Shown here: piece by piece, positions 1-9,498 of the stretch
Numbering within the stretch: the stretch's first letter is position 1
Layout: each line of letters opens with the position of its first letter
Source of the DNA: Mesocentrotus franciscanus
Lineage: Eukaryota > Echinodermata > Echinoidea > Camarodonta > Strongylocentrotidae
Length of the DNA: 64,000 bases
Assembly (NCBI GenBank): GCA_037976565.1
Contig: CP137682.1
Coordinates: 854,867-918,866 of the forward strand
Direction of reading: 5' to 3'
The notes under the pieces: generated by a model
Told to the model about the DNA's origin: nothing
Seen by the model: the letters and a program-made list of their open reading frames with translations, nothing else
Database searches by the model: none
Made by a program: the position numbers and the translations under genes

Positions 1-64
1 GGGCCAGATGCCTAGTACAATGAAATGATTATAGGGCAGTCGAGTAATGCACTTTATTTTTAAA

Positions 65-104
<40 letters not shown>

Positions 105-420
105 CATTATCATATGAAAATGAAGCAACAAAAAGAAATAAACAAACATAAAAATCATCATCATTTTGTGGTACGTTTTCACCCGAAAAGTTATAACAAG
201 CAAACTGAAAAAGGATGGGACAATTTTGGACTTGTGTACTAAAGCTATTTCAAGGGGGCAAGACCATTTAATTGTGCCTCCTTTAAACAAAAATATGCCA
301 GTGCTACATCTTTAAAATTCTTTGAATAAACTACTAGATGAGTCCGAGTTGTTTGCTCGGCCGATTCTCCAAAATGAATAGTCCTATGGGCCGAATAATG
401 ATTTCATCCGTACTGGCTCA
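1..420. repeat. Dispersed repeat, copy A
   Basis: This segment matches 23661-24085 in the same orientation, with small indels. Shared landmarks include GGGCCAGATGCC at the left, an ATT microsatellite (about 67-112), CATATGAAAATGAAGCAAC, and a block around 334-373 with a CCGAG/CTCGG stem. The left end is cut by the window edge. No coding potential is seen; hydrophobic reading frames through the ATT run are artefacts. Confidence 0.8.
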
Positions 421-479
421 GGCGACCTTGGTCGGTTCGAAACTGAGTCACGTCTTTCGGATGGTGACATGCCCCTTTT

Positions 480-725
480 ACTTCAGATAAGTACCCCTTT
501 GTATTTCTTTTAGATGCCCTTTACACAATCTTATAAGTGCCCTTTTCCTGTGTACCCTGTGTACCCTACTGGTGAGTGCCCCTTTTCATCTCTGATGAGT
601 GCCCCTTTTCATCTCTGATGAGTGCCCTTTTCACCTATGATTAGTGCCCACTTTTATTTTGACCTTTTTTTTTTCTTCTAATAAGTGTCCTTTTTCTTTT
701 TGATAAATGCCCCCTTTTTTAATAG
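480..725. repeat. Degenerate minisatellite, unit about 23 bp
   Basis: Repeated units of the form GATGAGTGCCCCTTTTCATC occur, clearest at 570-640 and decaying on both sides into T-rich copies. No gene is visible. Confidence 0.75.
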
Positions 726-1024
726 TGTAATGAAACCGCAAAATAAGAGCGCAGGAATAAGTGTATACAGTTCAAAGTCATTCTGCTTTATTAAAGTTCA
801 GGCAAAATATAAAACAAAATAGAACAGGCGGTCTAATAGACTCTATCTATCTGGCAATTTTGCCACTACCAACTAGTACATCTCATCTCTACAGGCCCTA
901 GTCTATCTCCCCGTGCCAATACACGAGGCGCCCTTTTATCCCTTCTTCTGGCATGTCAATCCAGACACAAAAGTGCATGAGTACAAAACATTTGCATAAC
1001 ATAAATGATAGGTAAAGCAATCTA

Positions 1025-1205
1025 CCACCTGACTGCATGCCTGGTTGCCCTGTCAGGCAACCAGGTGTGCAAGTCAGGCAGATATCAAACAAAAGCTACA
1101 AAGTCATTTCAATACAATTAATCTACTTCCTGACTGCATGCCTGCTTGCGAAGTCAGGGAACCAGGCATGCGAGTCAGGCAGATATCAAATAAAAGCTAC
1201 AGAAG
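1025..1205. repeat. Two-copy tandem duplication, about 100 bp
   Basis: The string CTGACTGCATGCCTG recurs at about 1030 and 1131. Both copies continue into AGTCAGGCAGATATCAAA and AAAAGCTACA. The rest of 730-2110 is AT-rich non-coding sequence with no recognisable gene. Confidence 0.75.
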
Positions 1206-2114
1206 CCGTGTTCACACGGTGGCAATTTTGGTCGGCGTAAAGGTCGTACATCGTACATATGCAAAATAAACGAATCAAATCAAAACAAAGGAAAACATAA
1301 TTGGCATGGGTAACTATGAAGAATAAGAAAATTTAAAAAACATGAATTATTATAATGTACAAAATACAAATTAACAATAATGAATCAAAAGTAGATAAGA
1401 CAGAGAAGTTTATTGTAAACCGAGAATCTGATTGACCCCCGCATCGTGTATTACCTAGGTGTTGACATGATGTTTTTTTTTTAACATTTCTATTCTTTAT
1501 GGTTTTCAGTTCCTGTAAATTTGTGCTCTAGCATTTCGCCCCCTATAACGTATTATTTATTATTATTTATTCGGCACCTTCACGAAATATATCAATGAAA
1601 CAATACAAACAAGGTGATTACAAAATTAGGATGACAAAAATTATACAAATACAAATTTTAGTAGCAATATTCTGAGTGCAACAGATGGCGGCCGGGGAAG
1701 AGGAGAGAAAACTTATTCACTGTAACCGTAAAGGTCCCTCCGCCCCACCAACTGATGCAATCAGAAGACTGGTAAAAAATATAGCGTAAGGACAAATAAA
1801 GGGAGTAACAAATCAAGGATAAATAAATAATAATTAAAATAAAGATAAAGAAAGGAGAGGCACGAGCAAATGTAACGCCGATATAGAGATTAAGTACACA
1901 TTATATATTACATTAGGAAATTCACAAATTCAATAATATAATAGCGTTGTCTCTCCATAAAATTACGATGTATCATGTTTTAAGTTTAATGTTTTATACC
2001 GGGGTTTTCATTTACCTAATTAATTGCTATCAAAATATTATATGTACATTAATAACTTTGAAATATGATGAAATTATTCTCCAGACTTATGTCGCGTGTT
2101 TGATTGTTAACATA
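1206..2114. other. Intergenic, no gene seen
   Basis: AT-rich sequence between the small tandem duplication and the LINE. It includes a TTATTA-rich run near 1553-1570. I see no coding or RNA gene here. Confidence 0.6.
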
Positions 2115-2229
2115 TATATATAACTGAAATTGAAATTATTGAATTGAAAATGCCTTCATCAGATTTATACATTGAGGTCCAGGGATGAGAGGTAGGTTTT
2201 GAGGCTTTGTTTCCAATTGATGAAGTTTA

Positions 2230-3237
2230 CTAGGACAAGGTCGTTTCGTATAAGCTAATAGGCAAACTGTCCCATAGAATGGGAAAAGGAAATAGTGCCG
2301 TATTAGCTAGTCGCTGAGTGCGAGCACGAAGATATCTAAAACGTAGATCATCTAGACGCCTTGCAACCACGTGTATATTCGCTTGAACATCTTCACAAGA
2401 TGTGAGACGGAGAAGGGACTTAGCTACAAAGGTAATGATAAGGAGGGTACGGCGAGATTTCAAACTTTGCCAGTTTAACAATTGTAGCCGTTGTTGTTTT
2501 AGAATGAGACGGGTTGCGCGGCGTTGGATGCTTTCTAACCTATCCGAGAGACAGCTATTGTAGGGATTCCAGGCAGGTAAACCATATTCGGGTATCGGGA
2601 AAACCAATGATTTATACAGGGCAAATATTGCTGAGGAGGAGAGACCGGAAGAGAGAGTAAGTAAACGTAGAATTCTATTTGCACGGGAGATGATATAAGT
2701 GACATGACTATCCCAGGAAAGTTTGTGGTTTAGTATAATCCCTAGATACTTCATTTCACTTACAACCTCTACAGAATCTACGTTTACGTGGTAAAATGAA
2801 AGACTGACGTCTTTCTTTCTTATTCCTGCTATCCGAACTACTTTCGTTTTCTTTGCATTTAGTTCCGTTCGATTTCTAGAACACCATCTCAATACATTGT
2901 CCAGATCACATTGAAGAGCACGGGAGTCGTCGGCACACCTAATTGGACGATAAAGTAGTGTATCGTCTGCAAACAGAGCACACCTAGAAGACATACAGTC
3001 CGGAATGTCATTGATATAAAGGTTGAAGAACAGGGGGCCAACAATGCTCCCTTGGGGTACCCCTGAAGATACACTACCCCCACTGAGAAGATGCACCTCT
3101 GAAGATGACTCTCTGTTGGCGACCACATAAAAACGACTTGATCCACTGCCATAGATTTCCGCATATGTTGTACTGCAGTAATAGCTCGTTGAGAAAGATG
3201 TCATGTGGCATTTTGTCGAAAGCTCACGAGAAGTCAA
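2230..3237 (-). pseudogene. LINE reverse transcriptase core and C-terminal region
   Basis: A 335-residue frame with GVPQGSIVGPLFFNLYIND near 59-77, the catalytic FADD box (CALFADDTLL) near 86-95, and KYLGIILNHKLSWDSH near 163-178. The C-terminal region is typical of LINE ORF2 (SIQRRATRLIL, then RYLRARTQRL). The frame stops at 2230, but a shifted frame continues as INWKQSLKTYLSSL to about 2180, so the last codons are also displaced. The product would copy LINE RNA into DNA at the nicked target. Confidence 0.88.
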
Positions 3238-3572
3238 GTGAGATCACATCTACTGGGCAAGAAGAAGGACCTTCAAGACAATGCATCCAATGATTGATTA
3301 GATGCAAGACCTGAGTTACACAAGATTTTCCTTTTTTGGACACCATGTTGCACATTGGTGATTGGACAAGATGTATCACAGTGGTTCCGTATGGCCTTTG
3401 CAACAAAAGACTCCATGATCTTGCTGGCTAGAGATGTCAATGCAATATGACGGTAATTGGATGGACAGGATTTATCGCCGGCTGTAAAAACAGGGGTGAT
3501 TTAAGCAGATTTCCAAGAGGTTGGAACTTTACCTGAGGCCAGTGATATATTGAAGATAAGTTGTAAGATATG

Positions 3573-4202
3573 TCATGATACAAGTGCGGTTTCCTTCAGT
3601 AACACAGATGAGAGGCCGTCCGGACCAGGTGCTATTTTCGTCTGGAGAGGGATTAATTTCTGGTAAACATCAGTAACGGACACATCAAAGGATTTCAGAG
3701 ACGTGATAGGAAAGTCACACTTTGGAGGTTCGTGAGGAACTATGCTCCGCTCTGTGAAAGACTTCTGAAACCAACACAGAAATTCACTAGCGATGTCAGC
3801 AGGGTTGCTTACGACGCAGTTGTCAAGTACGATCACAGGAGAAGGCAAACTTCCCATGCGTTCTCTCACGAAGGCAAAGAATCGCTTACGGTTGTCAGGA
3901 AGCAAGAACAGATGATACACGTACTGCCAGTAGGAAGCACGAGACTCGTATCTCACTTGGTTACGTAAAAGGCGAAATGAGTTCCAGTCACATAAAAGGT
4001 TAGATTTCTTGGCCCTTATGAACGATTTGTGTTTCTTATTGATCAATCGTTTGATGTCGGTCGAGATCCAGGGTTTGAATTTCCTGGAACGCCGCCTACA
4101 TCTTGGAACCAAGTCCCGACTGGCAGCTTCAAAGATGTCAAGAAAACCTTCCCATGAAGCCTCAATGTCTTTTGGGTCGATATACAGGCTCCAGGGAACC
4201 AA
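3573..4202 (-). pseudogene. LINE ORF2 linker and start of reverse transcriptase
   Basis: A 209-residue open frame rich in basic residues: CRRRSRKFKPWIS near 37-49 and LINKKHKSFIRAKK just after, typical of the linker between the endonuclease and RT of LINEs. It ends in APGPDGLSS, the first conserved RT block. It is out of frame with both the endonuclease half (4286-5284) and the RT core (2230-3237), so this is one segment of a broken ORF2. Confidence 0.8.
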
Positions 4203-4285
4203 TCAAACAGACGATTCAAATGTTTGAAGTCAGCTCTTTTGTAGTTAATAAATTCACAGAGTATGCTCCTTGAGGCGAAACTGCG

Positions 4286-5284
4286 CTATGATTTAATCTT
4301 GAAGTATACGCCGTGATGATCACTGGATACCGGGTTAGCACAAACGGATGCTTGGACTACCAGATCAGGACGGTTGGTAAAAATGTGGTCCAGGAGAGTA
4401 CCTGAGCCCGGGTTAACTGGAGAAGGCATCGTGAAGGATTCAACAAGTTGAGTCGAGTCCAGGGTGCCGAAAATTGATAGTAGACGAACAGAGTCTGGTT
4501 GGTCCTGTTCCAGCAAGTTAACATTGAGGTCACCTGCAACGATTGAACCAGAGTAATCAGTTGAAAGTGCTTCCTGGATGTTATCAGAGCATTCCTGTAA
4601 CCGATCCCAGAAGGTCACTCTAGCATTTGGCGGCCTATAAATAGGGATTAGGATCCATTTAGTTTTTCCAATAACAACCTCTATGCATGACATTTCGATA
4701 TTTGGATGATCAAGAGCGGATAGTATGCGGGGACACAATTTTCCATTGACCACGGTTAGAACTCCACCACCACTTTTGCCAAGTAAGTGGTCGATATCAT
4801 TCCTGTCCCGTCGAAATATTACGTAATCATCAGGGAATCCAAGTTCGAGGGAATCACAAGACTCGTTCAGCCAGCTCCCACAAATAGATATGTCAATATG
4901 AGCACTGGTTAGATATGGCAGGAGCTCTGGCATTTTGAGTCTGATGGATCGAGCATTGATAAGAAGGCCAGAAACGTTATTGCCATGATCAGTCGGCGTC
5001 GAGTTAGGATTGTCCAATGAAATAATGGGATGATTGGGTAACGGACCTGGGTAGGGGTCAATGTCACCAGAGTTCAGTAATAATTGACAGGTGGCATAAG
5101 AGTTGGCATAGTACATAACTGGATGGCTGAATTTGGGCCTTGTATTGCGTGCATACTGGGAGGGGCATATACAATGCCCAGTTCCATGGCTGTCCAGAAC
5201 ACATAATCCCTTTTGTGTGAGGGTAAAGATCACAATTATGAGATACTTAAGCACATCCATTGTAACTAAGTTAGGGCTATTCAA
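4286..5284 (-). pseudogene. LINE endonuclease domain (APE-like), N-terminal half of ORF2
   Basis: A 332-residue open frame. It opens with a hydrophobic stretch (about residues 12-30), then GDIDPYPGP at residues 73-81. The endonuclease domain follows: LLINARSIR near 106, ICGSWLNES where the family normally has a catalytic Glu, AGDLNVNLL near 248, LLDHIFTNRP near 299, and SSDHHGVYF near the end. The AGDLN, DH and SDH landmarks of the fold are kept, but the Glu of the usual ETW-like motif is replaced by Gly-Ser. That loss, plus the frame break downstream, points to an inactive copy. The enzyme would nick genomic DNA to prime reverse transcription. Confidence 0.85.
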
Positions 5285-5639
5285 GCCGCAATCATCACTG
5301 AACTTGAATCAGAAGGTTGATCACAGAGGCTGACATACATGAGCACATGAAGAGTCCAGTATACAGCTGAGCATATGAAAATTATAACTCACTTGTAATA
5401 CCAGCAATATAGCCTACAGTCTGCTGGAAAGAGTCCACTAGGATCACAACATCACAATAAACACAATGGTGTAAACTGGAATAAACGAAGATATGCATTT
5501 GTAACCAAATTCACTAAATATATCAGAGAGCAAATTAGGCGTGCCTCCATACCTCTACGGCTTGATGACGTCCTCTATGGCTTGATGACTTAAACTCCTT
5601 ATTTTATAATTCGTTTGGCCCTTAGGTACTGAGAAATTA

Positions 5640-7540
5640 TGAAAAGAGTGTGGGTATTATACACGGGGTTGCGCTTTTCAAAGAAACGTAGAATATGTTT
5701 TGGTGCATTATTATAAAATATTTGGTACATCATTATTAATGTCCTTTTTTTGATCTTTCTAAAATGTTATCTAAATTCAAAAGTAGGAACAGCTGATCTG
5801 TTGAGAATCTTGGGTCTTTCCTTACGACAACTTTTAGCGCTTTATTTTGTAAAGTTTGAAGTTTTCGTAAGTTCGTAACCCCTGTATTTGCATAGACTAT
5901 ATCACAGTAATCAAAATGACATGGTATCATGGATTTATAAAACAATTCTGCTCGGCGTTGTGTAATAATCGGACAAATTCTCCTTAGTATATATAATTTA
6001 AACATAAGTTTTCTTCTCATTTCGTTGATATGTAGGTTCCATCTTAGATTTTCGTCTAGAATTACGCCAAGATACTTACACGATGAATCTCTCGGAATGG
6101 GTTTACTCTCTATTAGTAAATATATATTAGGGTCAAGTCTAGCTGTTTAACTTAACTCTGGTACCTACAACAAGAAACTCACATTTCTTTAATATTAAAA
6201 TTTTAATGCCAGTTTGTTGCATTTTAGATATTCACATACGGATTCTAGGTCTTTGTTTAACGTTGTAGTCAAATCTTGAACATTGTTACTGCTGAAATAT
6301 AAACACGTATCATCAGCATACATTAATACCGTAGAATGCTTCTCTGCAGTTGGTAGGTCGTTCACGTATATTGAAAACAGCATGGATCCTACGATAGTAC
6401 CTTGCGGTATTCCGCATGTAAGTTCTTTAGCATTCGAGCTTATACAATTCACTGTAATAAATTGCTTTCTCCCTATAAGATAACCTTCAAACCATTTGGT
6501 AACTTTTTTAATACATAATATATAGGCCTACCGATAGAACGTAATTTTGCAGAAGGATGTGATGATCAATGCAGTCATGCAAATGCTCTTTGTAAATCGA
6601 GCATAACAATTCCTGTTGTGCACCCTTTGTCTATATTGTCAAATAAATCAAAAAGAATATTTAAAAGTGTAGTAGTCGTTGAGTGTTTTAGCCGAAAACT
6701 TGACTGATTATCACATAGTAAGTTGTTGTTATTCAAAAACTCATATATCTGATTCAAAACAATTTTTTTTATCACTTTTGCTAGTACTGGAATAACCGAT
6801 ATTTGTCTGTAATTGCTTTTTTTCTTGTTTATCTCCCTTTTTATATATGGGAGTCACACGTGACATTTTCCATTGAAGCGGTACAATTCCTTAAGTCTAG
6901 GACTTATTTATTATATGACACATTGGTTTGGCAATATATGGTCGAATCATCTTTATAAACAATGCTAGGATCTCATTTGGACCTGTAGCCTTTTGACAGA
7001 AATGTATTTTAATTCCTTTAAAACAGTGCTTTCTGAAACATCGGCAAAATTGAATTCGCCAGCGTAAACATCAGAACAATATTTTGTAAACGTCATATCT
7101 GGGGAAGGACACATTTTGGGGGCTTGCATATTTTTACCTACTGAAACGAAATAGTCATTGAATTCATTCAAAAAAAATTTATGGTCATAGATAATTCTTC
7201 ATTGATAAGTAACTGTGGAATATTATTGCAGACTTTCTTCTTAGTATGTAAGAATTGCTGCATAGATGAAAGATCTTCTGAAGAGTATTGCTATCAGAGC
7301 TGTTTTCAACACAATTTCCAATATACTCACGTTTTGCTTTCCTAATAACAGCAGTGACTTTATTTCTTAAGGATTTGTAAATGCGCCAGTCAGCGTCATC
7401 TTTTGACTTTTTTGCAGTCTGTTTAGCAGCATTTTCTCTTCAATCAAATCTAGGATGTTTTGATTAATCCATTTTGATGTTTTATTCTTGATTCTCATTC
7501 GTTTCATGGGTGCTATATCATCCAATATAGAATTCTATCG
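5640..7540 (-). mobile_element. Second LINE remnant, 5'-truncated and fragmented
   Basis: Minus-strand fragments of a different LINE reverse transcriptase. At 6965-7171 is NEFNDYFVSVGKN, the region before the RT. At 6575-6775 are QSSFRLKHSTTTTLLN and MLDLQRAFA (RT blocks 1-2). At 6195-6452 are CGIPQGTIVGSMLFSIYVND and YADDTCLYF (YADD catalytic box). At 5736-6020 is the C-terminal region, with LQNKALKVV. Frame breaks separate all of these. The 5' end meets BEL coding sequence at about 7540. It differs in sequence from the LINE at 2.1-5.6 kb. Confidence 0.83.
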
Positions 7541-7762
7541 AGGAGGATCCCTAGTGAGAAAATTCAAGGACTTACGGTTCGTGCCCACAACAGTATGAAG
7601 ACGATTGATCTCCCTGCAGTATACACAAGAGACATCATGCCTGCAAACAGGGAGTATATTCCAGTACCAGAAGTGGCTATGTCCTTTCCTCACCTGACCG
7701 AAATTGCAGAGGAACTGTTACCACTACAAGACTGTGAGGTAGGACTGCTGATCGGATATGAT
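7541..7762 (+). pseudogene. BEL/Pao pol fragment, end of protease domain
   Basis: An open frame runs to GLLIGYD, the LLIGxD motif found at the end of BEL-type aspartic protease domains. The expected next residues, beginning DCARALIP, are found in frame only after 8326, across an inserted LINE. The active-site part of the protease is not present in the window. Confidence 0.75.
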
Positions 7763-8329
7763 TTCAATTCAATTTCAATTTATTTGCTCATAAAAATCCA
7801 GAAAACACATAAATCAACATGATACAAAGGGTAAAATTCACAAGAAAAATTAATAACAAAGTATACATTGGATTAAGTATGAGAGGGACAGCAAGAAAGG
7901 AACAAGCCTTGTGATTAGCTGACCCTGTAACATAATACATTAAAGACGCTACAAAAATAACAAATCACTTACTACAACATAAAGGGGGTATGCCTATACA
8001 TTTAAACAGACAAACTTGGTGAATACCTGTCTAAAATAAAGTGCCTAGATTTTGACTTAAAAAATTTAACGAAACTGCTTGTTTAATATCTGAAGAAAGA
8101 GAGTTCCAGATTTGGGGTCCTTGAAATAATATTGAGTTTTTAAAAGATGAGAGCCTCGGTTTGGGTAAATGAAAATCATTAGCATTTCTTGTATTGTATC
8201 CATGATATTCATTATTGAACTGAAAGAATGTTTTGATATAGTCTGGCAAGAGGTAATTGTTACATAAGTACATAAATATAAGTACCTGAAATACATACAT
8301 ATCATGAAATTTCAATACTCCTAGGTGAT
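7763..8329 (-). mobile_element. Third LINE, 5'-truncated, inserted in BEL pol
   Basis: A 567 bp minus-strand insertion. Its 3' end is at the left (TTCAATTCAATTTCAATTTA). The body codes for a LINE RT C-terminus (GYNTRNANDFHLPKPR, then ILFQGPQIWNSL, about 8060-8190). It is flanked by TGAT (7759-7762 and 8326-8329), a likely target-site duplication. Removing the insert and one TGAT rejoins the BEL frame without a gap, which fixes both ends and shows it is younger than the BEL copy. Confidence 0.85.
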
Positions 8330-9498
8330 TGTGCACGTGCTCTAATTCCTCGCAGCATAATTCATTCTCCTGATGATGATGGACCCTTTGGCATGAAGAC
8401 TGATCTAGGTTGGTGTGTTGTGGGTATAGCAAGTCAGAAGGAGTTTGATGTCAGCCCTGATGACAGAATAGGCTTCAGTCATCGCTTGATCACCTACGAG
8501 ATACCCCCTGAGCTGACTGAAAGCAAAACTTCAACCAGGGAAAAGGTGATGTTCTCACACAACGTTACCATCAAGGAAGAGATAAGTCCTTCATCAGTGC
8601 TGAGGATATTGGAAGCAGACTTCTCGGACCTAAGAGACAACAACGAACCTTTCTCACAGAATGATGTTAGATTCATGAATATCATGAAGAATAATGTTCG
8701 CTTATCAGAAGATGGACATTATGAAACTCCACTCCCCTTCAAGGAAAAGAAACCAGATCTTCCGAATAACAAGTATATGGCAGACAAGAGACTACAACAT
8801 CTCAAACGAAAGTTTGAAAGAGATTCAAACTACCGCCGTAGATACACAGAGAAGATGGAAGCACTCTTAGAGAAATGGTACGCAGAGTTAGCACCAGAAA
8901 TCAAGACAAATGATAGTCCAGTCTGGTATATTCCCCACCACGGTGTCATACAGCCCAACAAACTTCGGGTCGTGTATGACTGCAGTGCACAGTACAAGGG
9001 GGAATCCCTTAACGATTATCTTCTCACTGGACCAGACCTGACAAATGCTCTCGTAGGCGTACTCTGCAGATTCAGGAAAGACGAGATTGCATTCAGTTGC
9101 GACATAAAGGAAATGTTTCACCAATTTAAGGTGAGAGAAGACCACCGTGACTATTTGAGATATTTGTGGTGGAAAGACGGAGATATTCTTCGAGAACCCA
9201 TTGAGCTGCGTATGACTGTCCATTTGTTTGGAGCATCTTCCTCACCAGGCTGCTCCAATTTTTGCCTGAAGCAAACAGCTACTGATCACGCAGCCGAATT
9301 TGGAAATGATGTGAAGGACTTTATCCATCGGGATTTCTACGTGGACGATGGATTGAAATCCGTTCCTTCTGCAAAGGACGCTATCGACCTAGTTTCGAGA
9401 ACAAGAAAACTGTGTAAGAAAGGTGGACTGCATCTACACAAGTTCATATCTAACAGCAGAGAAGTAGTGGAATCAGTTCCGAGCCTGATAGAGTGAAG
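8326..9498 (+). pseudogene. BEL/Pao reverse transcriptase
   Basis: Open from the LINE junction to a stop at 9496-9498. Features in order: FGMKTDLGWCVVG (the segment after the protease in BEL elements), VWYIPHHGVIQPNKLRVVYD (RT block 1-2), FSCDIKEMFHQF (first catalytic Asp), FGASSSPGCSNF, and FYVDDGL (catalytic YVDD). The frame is lost near 9480, and the continuation lies in another frame from GAGCCTGAT at 9481. This looks like a one-base indel. The enzyme would copy element RNA inside cytoplasmic particles, but this copy cannot make an intact polyprotein. Confidence 0.9.

Larger units (their letters stand above)
2115..5560 (-). mobile_element. LINE with endonuclease and reverse transcriptase, degenerate (CR1/L2-like)
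   Basis: A non-LTR retrotransposon lies on the minus strand. Reading from right to left it shows an N-terminal leader with a degenerate 2A-like motif, an endonuclease/exonuclease/phosphatase-type domain (4286-5284), a linker and the start of the RT (3573-4202), and the RT core with its C-terminal region (2230-3237). The frames are broken between 3237 and 3573 and between 4202 and 4286, so the copy is dead. The 3' end is near 2115, where the minus strand reads into an ATTTCA-type tail. The 5' boundary, near 5560, is approximate. CR1/L2 assignment rests on the combination of a GDIxxxPGP leader, this endonuclease type and the tail. Clade-level placement is inference. Confidence 0.85.

Noticed and set aside
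334..373. GATGAGTCCGAG ... CTCGGCCGATTC as a hammerhead ribozyme
   Set aside because: The stem is good and is kept in both repeat copies, but CUGAUGA is interrupted by an extra A and the GAAA box is GATT, so the core is not met.
898..1269. Several 60-75 residue frames on both strands
   Set aside because: They overlap a short tandem duplication and show no protein-like features.
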